NCBI GenBank assembly: GCA_964030475.1
Contig: CAXIPT010000001.1
Coordinates: forward strand, 10,576,444 to 10,640,443
From: Tethya wilhelma
Lineage: Eukaryota; Porifera; Demospongiae; Tethyida; Tethyidae
Reading direction: 5' to 3'
DNA length: 64,000 nt
The position numbers and the translations under genes are program-made. Shown piece after piece: positions 33,257 to 44,830 of the stretch. Under the pieces are notes generated by a model. The model worked only from the letters and a program-made list of their open reading frames with translations, searched no databases and had not been told where the DNA came from. Numbering within the stretch: position 1 is the stretch's first letter; each line of letters opens with the position of its first letter.

Positions 33257-34170
33257 ACAATGNTTGTCATCAAATGACCTTCTTAATGAGCCTTCACGGA
33301 TCTACAATGCTGATGAAAGTGGTATACCCTTGCAGCATCATCCAGGCCATAGAATTGCTATACGAGGACAAAAGCATGTGACTGTAAATACTTCTGGTAA
33401 CAAACAACAAGTTACTATCCTTGCATGTGTTTCTGCCAATGGGCAATACATTCCGCCGATGGTTATCAGGGTCTAACAGAAGATTTAATTCAAGGAGAAG
33501 TACCTGGTACTTTTTATGGACTGTCTAAAAGTGGTTGGATGGATGGTGACTTGTTTTCACTTTGGTTTCGAATGCATTTCTTGAAGAAAATCCCTCGTAA
33601 GAGGCCTGTTCTTTTACTGATAGATGGTCATGCATCCCATTATAACCCTGAGTGCATTCGAGAGGCAGCTGCCTCAGGAATTATCATGTTTTGTTTACCA
33701 CCTAATGTTACTCACCTGGCACAACCCTTAGATGTCACTCCATTCCATGCTCTTAAGTCACATTGGAATCATGCTTGTGACAAGTATATGGCTAACAACC
33801 CTGGAAAAGTTGTCACTATGTCTGTTTGGAGTCGCCTTTTTAGTGAATCATGGCACCAAGCTATGACACCATCAACGATAATGTCGGGGTTCAGAATAAC
33901 TGGAGTCTATCCGTTCAATCGTCACATAAATCCATTTGCTGAAAGAAGAGTTCTCAACACCAACAGCCAAGCCAGCTCAGAAACAAGAAATCAAGTTCAT
34001 GCCTTTTCATTCAAGTACTCCTGAGTCAAAGAATTGTGACCGTTTTTTACATGACTTCTCCTCTACAGCCATCAGATCATACTTTTTTCTCTGAGAGTGA
34101 GTATTCAAACTATTCACAAGCTGCTACTCCATTCAAAGTGAGGGGAGATGCCACTGTAAAAGCAGCCCAC

Positions 34171-34375
34171 ACTATCACTGATGACTCGTTAGATTCAGGT
34201 GATGAGGGAGTGAAGAAGCAGAGAGGTGCTACTAGTCGAGCAACTCACTTTGTCACTGATGACCCATTTCATTCAGGTGATGAGAGACTGAAGAAGAAGA
34301 GAGGTGCTACTAGTCGAGCAACCCACTCTGTCACTGATGATGAGAGAGTGAAGAAGAAGAGAGATGCTACTAGTT
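34171..34375 (+). repeat. Coding tandem repeat, block 1
   Basis: Three units with the core gaggtgctactagtcgagca, encoding KKxRGATSRATH. The last unit ends in a stop (taagca in place of cgagca, 34376). Confidence 0.85.
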
Positions 34376-35430
34376 AAGCAACCCACACTTTCACTCCAGA
34401 CTCTGATTCTATGTCTGAGCCTTTGTGGAAAGAATTTTTAACAGTTCCACAACCTGCATATAAAGTAAAGAAGTCAGCTCCTGGCCATCCTACTGTCCTC
34501 ACTAGTAATGATTTTTTGAAGATGCTTGCTGAGAAGGAGAAGAAAAAAATAGAAGTAGCACAAGAGAAAGAGCGTAAAAAAAAGAGAGAGAAGCAAAGAA
34601 AGCACTAAAAGAAAAAGAAGATGGAAAGGAAAAAGTTAAAGAAAAAATCTGCCCCAACAAAGAAACAACCTGTGTTTTCTCAAGATGAGATTAAGAAGTT
34701 CGAAAGACGGTGGGAAGAGGGATATGATATTCCTGATAGCCGATATGAACTCTGGCTGGAAGTCACTAACAAGCCCACATATTTGGATAATGAGTACTCT
34801 TGTAAGTTGTATACAGTTTCCCAGTGAAATTTATTGCTATGATCAGAGTAGAGCCCACTTAATAATATTTGTTGAATAAGAGAAGGTGTCAAAGAGTAAA
34901 ACTTGCAGATGGCCCTCATCAATTTTTTTGTCTTTATGTACTAATTTCAATATGCATTAAGTTACCAAATACGATCCTGATCTGTAAAAATTGGGAATTA
35001 GTATAATGCAGTGTAGAAATTGCTTGTTGTCATTGATCACCTGCTCAGATGTTTATAATAATTTTATTGGCAAAAAGACATAAAAAATCGCCTTTTACAT
35101 GCGTGCATAGACACATAATGATGTATCTCTTTGATTGTGCCCACCTTCTTTTTTCAGCTTATGACCTTCAGTGCTTTGATGGAGAAAACATTGCTAATTC
35201 TTTGGTTACTTTGAGTGACAGTGATGTTGACAAAGAAAATCTCGTAGAAAAGTTCTATTCTAAAACTCGACCAGGTATGTTTGTCATGCACTGCATATTT
35301 GTATATTGTTCTTGCACGTATACACCAGCTCCCTAACCCCGAACAAAACACATAAGAATACGTACGTTTGTGCAGCATGCATTTTAAATTAATAAATACT
35401 TTTGCAGGCAAGCAATATCAGGAAATGAAG

Positions 35431-35880
35431 AAGGGAGGTGCTACTAGTCGAGCAACCCACACTGTCCCTGATGACCCATTTGATTCAGGTGACGAGGGAG
35501 TGAAGAAGAGGAGAGGTGCTACTAGTCGAGCAACCCACACTATCCCTGAAGCGTTGTTTGATTCAGGTGACGAGGGAGTGAAAAAGAGGAGAGGTGCTAC
35601 TAGTCGAGCAACCCACACTGTCACTGATGATGAAGGAGCGAAGAAGAGGAGAGGTGCTACTAGTCGAGCAACCCACACTATCCCTGAAGGGTCATTTGAT
35701 TCAAGTGACGAAGGAGTGAAGAAGAGGAGAGGTGCTACTAGTTTAGCAACCCACTCTGTTCCTGATGACCCATTTGATTCAGCTGATGAGAGACTGAAGA
35801 AGAAGAGAGGTGCTACTAGTCGAGCCACCCACTCTGTCACTGATGACAAGGGAGACTTAGTAAAGAAGGGAGGTGCTAGC
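35431..35880 (+). repeat. Coding tandem repeat, block 2
   Basis: About seven units of roughly 51-75 bp, each coding for variants of GATSRATHTVPDDPFDSGDE plus GVKKRR. All unit lengths are multiples of three, so the frame is kept. The pattern alternates Ser/Thr, an acidic patch and a basic patch. Confidence 0.9.
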
Positions 35881-36289
35881 GGTAGATCAACTCGCAGTAC
35901 TCGTGACAAGGGAGTGAAGAGAGGTGAGAATTCATACTAGCTGCTTGTTACTTTTGTAGTTGCTTAGTATTCTGTGGTTCAAGCATGTAGTAATTATTTT
36001 GGCATGCTTATTTCTTTCAGGCTCTAACTGTGAATTAGGCATTTGTGTCCACTTTAATGCCATCAACTGGGTGCAATGTTCCAGTTGCCTTCAGTGGTTT
36101 CATTGTCTCTGTGTGAAAGTACCCAAAAGGAAAGCTGAAGATAAACATTTCATTTATAAATGTGCTGACAAATGCTGATCAAGTTATTTATTTGTAATGA
36201 TTACATTGTTCTTTTTGTACGTGTGCACCATGCAAGTGCAATATTTCAGGGCTTGTAATAGTGTTACTGAAATTATTCTCTAATTCTAA

Positions 36290-37070
36290 TGAAAGCACCG
36301 CTGGTGCACAAGCCTCGGCACACTCAACTAGCTAGTGCATTTGTAAGAGAGTTAAATTATCACAAGTCATATCTACATGTATGGTATGTGTATATGATCA
36401 AGAAAACTAATGCGCCAGCGGCCTATATTTTGATATAGGCCCAAGTTATACCCTACTCCCCGGCAAGCCGCTAAGCCCACTGGTTAGCTGAATAACTCTG
36501 TGATGAACTGAGCAGCACAGGACATACTGATAGGCTACTGAACTATAGCTAGCTAGCTAGTTACTATGACAACTAAAGTGGCTGACATACACTGGCCATG
36601 GAATGCTCAGCTGTTAGATAGCAATTGATGCAAAGTCAAGCTGGGCTACCTCAACCATATTCTATGCCTAAACAGTAACCCAGTGTTCATCAGAGCTAGA
36701 TATTGTGTATCAGTGCTTGCTAGCACCAAGCACCACTGACCAACAGCATCAGCAGCCATGCATCTAAGCTGCACTCTTGGAGCTGCTTCCATTCAACACG
36801 AATTCTAGATAACGCACACCAAATTAATAGGCGTGGTCTCGAAGCTAAGCGCTAAAAGAAGCACAAAAGCCTCAAATCTCAGCAACCACGGTGTTTTTGA
36901 CAGCAAAAAATATATTTCTACAAGATCATTCAGATTTATGAACGTAAGTACCATCAGTTTTGTTGCTAGAGCTGCCTTTCTTGAGATTTCGATGGAACAA
37001 ACAGACACACAAAACGACTACCGTAATCCTCTGCACGTGCTACGCACGTGCCGAGGCTTAATTATGCGAA
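36290..37070 (+). repeat. Non-autonomous 'gcctcggcac' DNA element, copy 2 (~780 bp)
   Basis: The left end ...ggtgcacaagcctcggcac and right end gcacgtgccgaggcttaatt are inverted relative to each other (cctcggcac / gtgccgagg). The same ends and the internal block cgaagctaagcgct ... aaatctcag occur inverted at 52079-52807. No coding capacity. Confidence 0.75.
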
Positions 37071-37259
37071 ACTTTGCAAAGTTATATAGTCAATTCTAGT
37101 ACACTATACTAGGCTGCTAGGTAGCCAAGTTAGGCTGAGCAAAGTTTATAGAACTAGACGCATGACTGCGTGCTGGTAGACTCCACATATTTAGCTTTTC
37201 CGATATTTTATGTAGTTGTACGATAACAGATGGTACGGAAGCACCAGGAAATAAAGCAT
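37071..37259. other. No feature recognised
   Basis: Short AT-rich spacer between the repeat and the second pogo remnant. Confidence 0.3.
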
Positions 37260-38210
37260 AATTCTTATAAACCCAGTGACAACTAGATACCAATCGGCGC
37301 TGGTGTGAATGGAACTAGAGTACAGGTCATACATGTCGTGCAAGGAATGGTTGTCGTTGTCTTTTGTAGGAGTATCAGCGTTGTCCGTATGATGGTGTCC
37401 GGATACTGAGGGTCTACTCTACAACAAATCTGCATTAACTCAACCACTATTGCTACAGTTAAACGAAGTGCCAGGTATTGCTCCTACCTTGAGGTTGTCT
37501 GAAGTGCATTTCCTAGGATACACCATGAATGGAGGGAGAAATGATCCGGCAGCAGAAACACAGGTTATATATTAGGAACGCATGTGTCTTTCCCTTTTCA
37601 GCTGAGGTAATGGCCTACAGGTTTCGATGACCGAGTTCAGTCACTACTCTACCTGGCTTGTGGAAGGCCAGTTTCATCCATATTGTAGATGTTCATAGGC
37701 TTTGTAAGCATATTCAGTTTTGCACAAACTGAAGCAAGCTTTGCAAAGTAATCACTAATAATCTCTTGCAAGCATCATGAGAGTGAGAGACTCTGCTGAC
37801 CGAATAGTTAATCTAGGGTGTCTTGCTTGAAAACCCTCAAACCATGCACGACCAGCTGTACCTATTGCAAATGGATGTTTTCGTCCTGAGCTCTCAGCTA
37901 TTTTAAAAGCAGTTCTCATCACGTCATCACAAGAGAGACCAAAACCAACGTCAGCCCTGCTGATACATAAACTTACCTTCTTCAGGTGTCAACACTGTTG
38001 GAGGGCCTGGTCTAGCATCAACCGGGACATCATTGTTCACCCTTCTTCTCATGGTTTCATATGGTATATTGTAAACTTGGGATGCCTCTCTAATGCCCAT
38101 CCCACCTGCAACACTTTTTGTTGCTGCCATCATGCTTTCTCTTGACCACTGACGTCTTTTCTGGGGCATAGACTCTGCCATTTTGATCTGGATATAATTT
38201 AGAGGGAGAT
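37260..38210 (-). pseudogene. Second pogo-like transposase remnant (N-terminal two thirds)
   Basis: Read leftwards from 38178: MAESMPQKRRQWSRESMMAA, then GMGIREASQVYNIPYETMRR, an HTH_psq domain. After an intron (donor about 37975) come GRKHPFAIGTAGRAWFEGFQ and RHPRLTIRSAESLTL, a CENPB-type HTH. Then in shifted frames come MNIYNMDETGLP and ITSAEKGKTHAF, the start of the DDE_1 core, fading out near 37440. It supplies the N-terminal domains missing from the gene at 33264-36178 but is a separate copy in opposite orientation. Confidence 0.75.
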
Positions 38211-38239
38211 CATTTCTAATGTAGCACTCCACCCTTCCC

Positions 38240-39571
38240 TACTCAGTATGTCTTACCTCTACTCCTTCAAAAATGAAGTCACTTGACAAAATGAGGCACC
38301 TGACAAAAATGAGGGAGGAAACGGAGGTCAAGCTTATAACTATGCCGTAGGAAGGCTGTTCAAATCCAGAGTTTTAGCTGAATCATAGTCACATGGAACA
38401 ATTAGAGTAACACGCACTCGCCGCATGCACAAAAAGGTCAAAGTCAACTTTGCATGATGCAAGGAATGCCACATACCACAGCTATGCTATTGATGCCACA
38501 GATAATACTTGATGTGATCTACAGTGATTCGTAAGTTTCCAGCTGTAATTTTATGAAAGTGGCTCATAATATCATCCGACTCATAATACCCATGCGTACC
38601 TTACTACATGCAGGAAGAATTCTGCACACACTCAAACAGCCATTCTATAGTATTTGCTCACTTTGTCTCTTGTTACATTTGTAATGTTTGTTATTTTACT
38701 TCTTTTAAAATATGGTTTACTTCATGTAGTTGAAACATAATATGCATGTGGTTTAGATGATACATGCGAGTCAGTAGTTCTCTCTTTCCTTACTGTTTGT
38801 ATAAGGTCAAACGAGAGAGCCTGGGTACAAGGCTAACTTTTTGTTTCTCAAATAATCCATAGTTTTTATTGGCAATGATACATTAGGGTTGTACGTATTG
38901 TGTGACAAAATATGAAGTGAATTTGTAACGTTTTGGTGGAGTTATTAGGTTTTGTAACTTCCTGTCTCATAATAGTAGCAGGTACCCTACACCAAGGAGG
39001 TTGCTTGTACTTGAATTAACTTCTGCTGAAGTATGAAACTGGAAACGATTGATATAGGTATGATGCATGTAGACTGGTTACCGGAGTGCTGCATGCATGC
39101 CACTTCTAGTCTGTTCTTTGACCTCAATGACACGTTCAGATCCATTTTGAGCTGACAACATAAGTGAGAAACATCTAGCTAAGCTATGAATGCCTAAATA
39201 GCTCGACAGACAGCTATTAATTATGTCCATTAACCGTATTATTATAAACATGTGCTTTGATTATTCATGGCTTCAACTCTAAGATACATGTAACTTGGAT
39301 GATGCTGCTACTGGCTATAGCACTATGAATGGTTACACAGACCATTAATTTTGACTATCATGTGTGGAAGTGGTGAATTGTCAATACTTTAAGGACGTGA
39401 AAGAACTCTCGCAGTGATGTGTTCCAAGATATGGAGCCAAAATGATATCAAATGTGGAACCAGGTCACAGAGCTAAGGACAAGCAGCATTGGGATAAACA
39501 CAAACTCGCAGTGAATATTCAAGTCAACCAAAACCCAAAGTTTCATGTACTACTTATGATAATAACTGTAG
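38240..39571. other. Unassigned, with a partial MITE at 38605-38720
   Basis: 38605-38720 matches one arm of the MITE at 60146-60370 (gaagaattctgcacacactc, then cagccattc). The rest shows no gene I can support. Confidence 0.4.
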
Positions 39572-39710
39572 GAAGCTTTCTGAAGTTGATGAAATTGAAA
39601 ATGATTTGGAGAAACAACATGGAATGAGTTTCACATCGGAGCAGTATCATGCGTGGGGTCATATGCTTCATTTAAGAAAGTATGATATGTTCCAACCAAT
39701 AGACAACTAA
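39572..39710 (+). CDS. Orphan exon of an unknown family
   Basis: After an acceptor (ctgtag, ending 39571) the frame reads KLSEVDEIENDLEKQHGMSF, then TSEQYHAWGHMLHLRKYD, to a stop at 39708-39710. A proline-rich continuation (KPPNKIPGPQPSS) is visible one frame away, so a frameshift is likely. It looks coding (helical, acidic/basic pattern), but I can give no function. Confidence 0.4.
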
Positions 39711-40306
39711 ACCTCCTAATAAAATCCCAGGACCACAACCTTCTAGTATCAATCCAAGCACTTTAGTAAGCATGAAATATTGAGGAAGATTTTCAGTCAC
39801 ATTTATGCGGGAGAGAATATTTATGATGCAAAATTAATTTGGGCTGCTGCTGTGACATGTCTCTTGGCACTGGTCATATCATAATGCACAGTGCAATTAT
39901 CCATGACCACAATAAATCCATTGTTCACACCATCTAAAAGTGAGAGACGTGGAATCAGTTGTCCTCGTACAAACTGCAGAATAGATATATCAACTTAGAG
40001 AAGATGATATTTAAATCATTGTTGGTCCAATTACACAAATTCAAAGCATAACCAAAGAACAGTGTAATGCATGGATTATTCACTTAGATTGATGTCTAAT
40101 GTATGAGTGATGAGTACAATTTACACTATCTTGTAGTTCCTGTAATTACTCCTTAGTCACTCCTCCCTTCGCTACAAAGGAACTTAGTTTTTCGCTTACA
40201 TAAGCTGATCTGCATTCCAGGTGAAATACTGGGGCAACTTTCTGTGAATGAGGACATGTACACTGCATTCATTTTTTGAAAATGTTGGTGTGTTTCTTTC
40301 TTACTA
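39711..40306. other. No feature recognised
   Basis: AT-rich flank to the left of BEL copy B. Confidence 0.3.
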
Positions 40307-40511
40307 TTTAACAAGTTCAATATAGTCTAACTCTAGCTGTCTGCTATTTAAATTCACACTCTTACTTGCGCGCAATTCAGATGAAATGAGATTTTTTATC
40401 TTCACATGGTTACACGCACACAAGTCTGACAGAATCACGAGACAATAATATTATACAATAATTATTCACGAGTTCAAGGTTCAAGTTCAGTACACACAAG
40501 TTCTGCACACA
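40307..40511 (-). repeat. LTR of BEL copy B (subtype 1)
   Basis: No 9-bp insertion; reads aaaaaatctc and gaatttaaatagc on the minus strand, like the 5' LTR of copy A. Confidence 0.9.
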
Positions 40512-40528
40512 CTCCCCCCAGTTGACTG

Positions 40529-41008
40529 TTAACAGTCAACGACAAGTTCCGTACCATCTTCAAGGAGTTGAGTAGACCACTGCTTAACTCTATCTCTGGC
40601 TCTCAGGGCTGCTGTTCGTTGGGGCCTCTCACTATCAGAGGTAGGGGGAATCTTTTCAGGTGATAATTGTGCGACTTTATCGGTGAGTGTCTCTCGACCT
40701 TCATCTCCAGGCTTGTCATTGATCTCAAGAGGATACAGACGTTGAACTGGCCGGCGGAGCTCTGAAACTTGCCCCTTCTCATTAGACACACGCAAGGCTG
40801 CTCCTCGCACCTTGCCATCTTTACCAGTCAGCAATTTCTCGCCCCGAGCCAATCTCCAGAAGCCTCGACGTTTGTCTTGATCGTGGATGATGACAACGTC
40901 ACCAACATTGATAGGAGAAGCATCCTTGGCCGTGACTTGACGCCTATGAGAGTCCCTCAGTTCAAGTAGGTACTCCTTACTCCATCGCTGCCAAAAGTGA
41001 TTTACCAC
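40529..41008 (-). CDS. pol: BEL copy B: DUF5641 integrase C-terminal domain
   Basis: A 159-codon open frame, better preserved than in copy A. It keeps the GEKLLTGKDGKVRGA segment lost from A and ends ELVVDC at the polypurine tract. Confidence 0.8.
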   Translation of the reverse strand: MVNHFWQRWSKEYLLELRDSHRRQVTAKDASPINVGDVVIIHDQDKRRGFWRLARGEKLLTGKDGKVRGAALRVSNEKGQVSELRRPVQRLYPLEINDKPGDEGRETLTDKVAQLSPEKIPPTSDSERPQRTAALRARDRVKQWSTQLLEDGTELVVDC

Positions 41009-41256
41009 ATGGTTGAGATACTTGACTCTTCTTTGTAGAGACTCTGATGTCAGCTCAAAATCCTCATCCCCATCTTCATAGTAGCTCAGGTCAGGCTCAA
41101 CAGTCGTCTGCCAAGTATCAGGTGAGAGGGGGTTAAGGGTTCTTCTGTGTCCTCGCTCGTAGTGTATGACAAAGGACAGGAATTCAAGATTGCTTCGACC
41201 TCAAGAAGGGCCGTGTGCATCTCCTCGTAGGTGAGTCTGGCTTGCCCTATCATCTT

Positions 41257-41876
41257 TCAAAGGCAACGCTTGGTCGATCGAATCAACCTTTCAAACAGTC
41301 CCCCCCACCAAGGAGCCCTTTCGAGATTAAAGCTCCAATCAACTCTTAAATCTCTCAAATAATCCTTCAAGTCTTTCTGGCTCAGCATAGTCTGAATACC
41401 CTTAGCTGCTGCCTTGAAGGTCTTGGCATTATCTGAAATGATCTTCCTTGGGAGGCTGAAAATCTCTTCAAGCACCGTATAAACGTACTAGCAGATAGGT
41501 CAGGGACCAATTCTAGATGAATGGATCTAGTGACACAACAAGTGAAAAGACATATCCAGATCTTGTTTCCTTCGGCTCCCTTGGAGCCCTTCAAATACAT
41601 CGGTCCAGCATAATCCACTACTGTATAAGTAAAGGCAGGTGCCTCACAAACTCTGTAATTCGGTAGTGGAGGAGGAGGAGGTGCACTATAAGGTAGTCCT
41701 TCATAGCGTCTACACACAACACACTTGTGTATCGATCCCTTGACCAAGCTTCTCCCCCCAATGATCCAGAACTTCCTGCGTACTTCTGCAAGTGTCTCCT
41801 TAACACCGTTGTGTTGGACACGTAGGTGTGCACCCCTCACAACAAGAAGTGTAAGGAAGTGATGTCGATCTAGCAA
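41257..41876 (-). pseudogene. pol: BEL copy B: integrase
   Basis: The same two overlapping frames as copy A (H2C2 finger plus first Asp; then ISDNAKTF and WWGGLFERLI), with the same frame switch between them. Confidence 0.88.
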
Positions 41877-42757
41877 CAGGGGATGCTTGGTGGGTTAGCA
41901 TTGTGAAGCCTACCTCCACATCTCCACAATCCATTCTCATCCTTGAAAAGACCAAACTGGACCCGCCACTCGGGGAAGTGCTCGTCAGCTTCCAATTTTT
42001 TCTGACAATCTTGCACCCATAGTATCTCTGAATGATGCAAGTCTTTGGTCGTGAGATCAGGTGAACTAACCCTCTTTCTGAGAAGGTCAATAAATTTCAA
42101 GACATATGCTGTGATTCGATATACTTTGTGAAGGCTGCTGTAACGCCCACCATCAATCACATTGCTAACACTCATTCCTTGACTAGAATTTAACAAATTG
42201 TGTGTTATCTTACAGTCAGATGACTTCATCTCAGTGACGCACTGTTCAGGAACATCTTCCTGTTGCAAAGTAGGTGGCAAGTGTAAAGGGGCACCTATCC
42301 AGTCAGGTCCATTCCTCCAGCTCTTTCCGATAGAGACTTCTAGTCCTGCAAGACCACGGGAGGGGATATCAGCAGGGTTGTCCTTACCGGAGCAATGATT
42401 CCAGCAAGGTGCAGGAACTAATGCTCGAATCTCGTTCACTCTATTTTCGACAAAAATTTTCCAATCTCTATCCACACCAGTTATCCAATAGAGAGCCACC
42501 TTCGAATCAGTATAACATCGTGATTGTAGCAAGTTTAACCGGAGCTTCAGACTGTCTGACACGCTAGCGATAAGTCTAGCAAGCAGCAGAGCTGACAACA
42601 ACTCAAGTCTCGGGATAGTCTGCGTCTTGAGGGGGGCTACTCTAGTCTTTGAAACCACAAACTCAGAATGGCTGCCATCTGAGGTCTCCTCTGCGAGGTA
42701 CACAACAGCTGCATACGCTATAGTCGATGCATCGCAAAAGCCATACAGGCGGTATTG
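41870..42757 (-). pseudogene. pol: BEL copy B: RNase H and linker
   Basis: Identical in protein to the RNase H block of copy A from QYRLYGFCDAS onward, and it ends at the same frameshift. Confidence 0.88.
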
Positions 42758-42759
42758 AN

Positions 42760-43150
42760 TGTCACTGATGTCGAAGCCCGTAAGATAATTCTCCGTAAGA
42801 GTGGCAGATGCTTTTCCTGTCTGCGTTAAGGGCCACCTAAGCCGCAAGTGTCGCACCACCAATCGTTGTTGTACCTGTGGGGGCTGACACCACACAAGTA
42901 TCTGCAATTCCAAACCACATGAAGACCCTTTGACTGCATAGTCAAGGTTGGCTGCTGTCAACACCATTGAGACGACCAGCAGCCTTAATCCCAGTGCTCC
43001 CGAATTCAATGTCATCCCCTCAAGCTCAACGCTCCACGTGGCCAATTGCCAATCGATCCTGCTACAGACAGCCTTTGCCCAGATCTGTAATCCAATCAAC
43101 CCCATCTGGATGCAAGGAGTAGAGATCATTTTGGATAATGGGAGCCAGAG
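42760..43150 (+). pseudogene. BEL gag knuckle/protease-start fragment, opposite orientation
   Basis: A plus-strand match to copy A 25411-25792 (knuckles RKSGRCFSCL... and protease start LDNGSQ). It is bounded by single Ns at 42759 and 43151 and points away from the pol of copy B. Such head-on halves joined by Ns look like an assembly join of two reads or copies. Confidence 0.8.
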
Positions 43151-43151
43151 N

Positions 43152-43500
43152 CAATCAGTTAATAAAGCAAAATTCCCCAATTCCTAATACTTCACACAAC
43201 AAAAGATTGCTCGTAAATCAAATTGATAGAGAATTTGTTTGCCAATGCCCACAAAATTGGACCATAGTTCAAAGTTCTTTATGAGCTATATGTGAAAAGC
43301 AATTAGCTCTACAGAAGATCCTGAAGAAAAAGTATAAAGAAAATAGGATACTTTTGTAAACATCGTGAATTTTCAGGAAATTGTGTCTGGGGGCTGTCTT
43401 TCTAATGGGAGACATTAATTTATTGTACGTCGTTAGATTAGATATACTGCAAGTGCATTGATAAGAATATTGATAGTATGCTTGTAGTGAGTGAAAACAG
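43152..43500. other. No feature recognised
   Basis: AT-rich, short open frames only. Confidence 0.3.
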
Positions 43501-43519
43501 TTAGCAGTTGTTAAGTTGA

Positions 43520-43800
43520 GAGTGCAATGCTTGTGTGGTTCCTGGCTGTTCTAATAGGGAAAAGCACTCACTTCACAAGTTACTGCTCCAAAATGAACCT
43601 CTTTCAAAGAAATGGATTCACAAAATTGGATGCCCATAACTAACCATAGAGTATGTAGTAGATATTTCAAGAATTCTCATGGTCACAGGATAAGAAAAGA
43701 TGATTATCTAACAAAACATATGGCTACTTTGCCAACAACTGTATCTGTATCCACTCAAAGAGAGACCCATAGGATGTATGCACATCATGACAAATGATCA
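43520..43800 (+). pseudogene. THAP-domain fragment
   Basis: Across two frames: SLHKLLLQNEPLSKKWIHKI, then W-x-P and NHRVCSRYFKNSHGHR, DDYLTKHMATLPTT. This follows the second half of a THAP zinc finger (K-W, R-V-C-S-x-Y-F, L-x...A-x-P-T). The N-terminal C-x-C is not in frame. It is probably the start of another THAP transposase. Confidence 0.5.
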
Positions 43801-44135
43801 TGTGACTGAAAGCATTGCAGACAACTGTTGCAGCTTTACGAGCTGCAAACTCTTGTGATGTGAGCAGAATTCAATCCTGCAGACGAGAGTGAGTTTCAGA
43901 CACCAAAAAGAATAATTCTTAAATTAGAACAGGTATTGTGTTCTATCAAAGAATATATTGCTCCACAATTTAGGCTTTTGTCCATTTAACATTCAAGAGG
44001 AGTTAGATGGTTCTGTTTGTAACAAAAGCATATAATTATACCAAAAAGTGTCAAAAAAATCAAAACAACAAGGATATCTACGAGATTGGAAGCAAAGTTA
44101 AAAAGATGTAATACAAAAATGGAAAAGATTACAAA
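43801..44135. other. No feature recognised
   Basis: No coding or repeat structure I can support. Confidence 0.3.
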
Positions 44136-44292
44136 TACCTTATAGCAGGGCAAATTTTCATATGTCATTTGAATATTAAAACTGAAAATTTAACTTTCAC
44201 ATTATATGGGCAATACGAGTGTGCGCCGCGTATATGAATTTTACGAATTTATAAGAAAGTTTGAACTCATGAAAATTTCCTGCTATACGGTA
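44136..44292. repeat. MITE, 'taccgtatagcggg' family, degraded copy 2
   Basis: Left end taccttatagcagggcaaat and right end aaatttcctgctatacggta are mutated versions of the family termini at 12231 and 58791. Confidence 0.6.
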
Positions 44293-44439
44293 TGAAACAC
44301 AATAATGAAACAGGACATGACAGAAAGATATTCAACTTCAACAATGAGGCACAGATATGAGTGATTCTTCCTGTGCTCCCCTAGGATGAAGATGATATTA
44401 CACATATTATTTATATTACACATTACACAAGCTTCCCTT

Positions 44440-44830
44440 GAATTTATATACTTTCTGGCTAAATCCCCAACAGATAGTACCGCTATTGAAGATGATGAAA
44501 TTGAAGCAGACTTGGAAGATGCAGAGGTTCCTAAGGATGATACAGGTATATGATCATCTTACGTTAAAACATTTCACACACACACAGCTCCCCCCCCCCC
44601 CCCTTTACAAAGAAAACAAGGAAGAAAAAAAAAGACTGAAACTGAGAAAAGACACTCTTGAACCATTTATGAAGTTCCAGGCAGAAATACTCACAAGCAA
44701 GAGGAACAGCGATGATGGAAGGAGAAGAGCTAGCTGAAGAGCAAAGGAGAGAAAAACAACTGTATCTGATTCTTATGATAGGGCAGATGGCACATTCATC
44801 ATACCATCCACTGTGGGGAGCCACTCAGTA
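44440..44830 (+). pseudogene. Fragment of a Myb/SANT-like or similar transposon protein
   Basis: An acidic segment (AIEDDEIEADLEDAEVPKDD) precedes a donor. About 80 bp on come the basic KEEKKRLKLRKD and then FMKFQAEILTSKR. After a shift, tail-like residues lead to a stop. C-terminal 'F-x-x-F-Q-A-E' helices are common in DNA-binding partner proteins of Harbinger-type elements. This is only a resemblance. Confidence 0.3.

Larger units (their letters stand above)
33264..36178 (+). pseudogene. Pogo-like (DDE_1) transposase gene with coding repeats and PHD-like C-terminus
   Basis: Starts at the join N (33263), so the HTH and CENPB-type DNA-binding parts are missing. 33264-33476: IYNADESGIPL (first Asp), then GQKHVTVNTSGNKQQVTILA. 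After a frameshift, 33473-34024: VLLLIDGHASHYNP (second Asp), LPPNVTHLAQPLDV (third acidic position, DDD-type) and TGVYPFNRHINPF. Later exons: 34411-34608 (MLAEKEKKKIEVAQEKERKK, a coiled basic segment), about 34621-34805 (EIKKFERRWEEGYDIPDSRY, common at pogo C-termini), about 35158-35273, 35409-35923 (tandem repeats) and 36021-36178, a PHD-like finger (WVQCSSCLQWFHCLCV ... YKC). Breaks at 33473, about 34024 and 34376 make this copy non-functional as it stands. Confidence 0.8.
40307..42758 (-). mobile_element. BEL/Pao retrotransposon copy B, 3' half
   Basis: Minus-strand 3' LTR (40307-40511, subtype 1), polypurine tract, DUF5641, integrase and RNase H, ending abruptly at the N at 42759 inside the RNase H (QYRLYGFCDAS). 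It is nearly identical to copy A in pol. Confidence 0.92.

Noticed and set aside
34171..35880. CRISPR-like repeat array
   Set aside because: Units are contiguous, protein-coding and in a eukaryotic genome; there are no unique spacers between fixed repeats.
35418..35909. 163-codon minus-strand open frame with VARLVAPLLFF repeats
   Set aside because: It is the antisense of the plus-strand coding tandem repeat; frame-preserving units keep the antisense open too.
33264..38210. One single pogo gene using the HTH at 37950-38180 with the DDE core at 33264
   Set aside because: The HTH part is on the opposite strand and has its own DDE start, so these are two copies.
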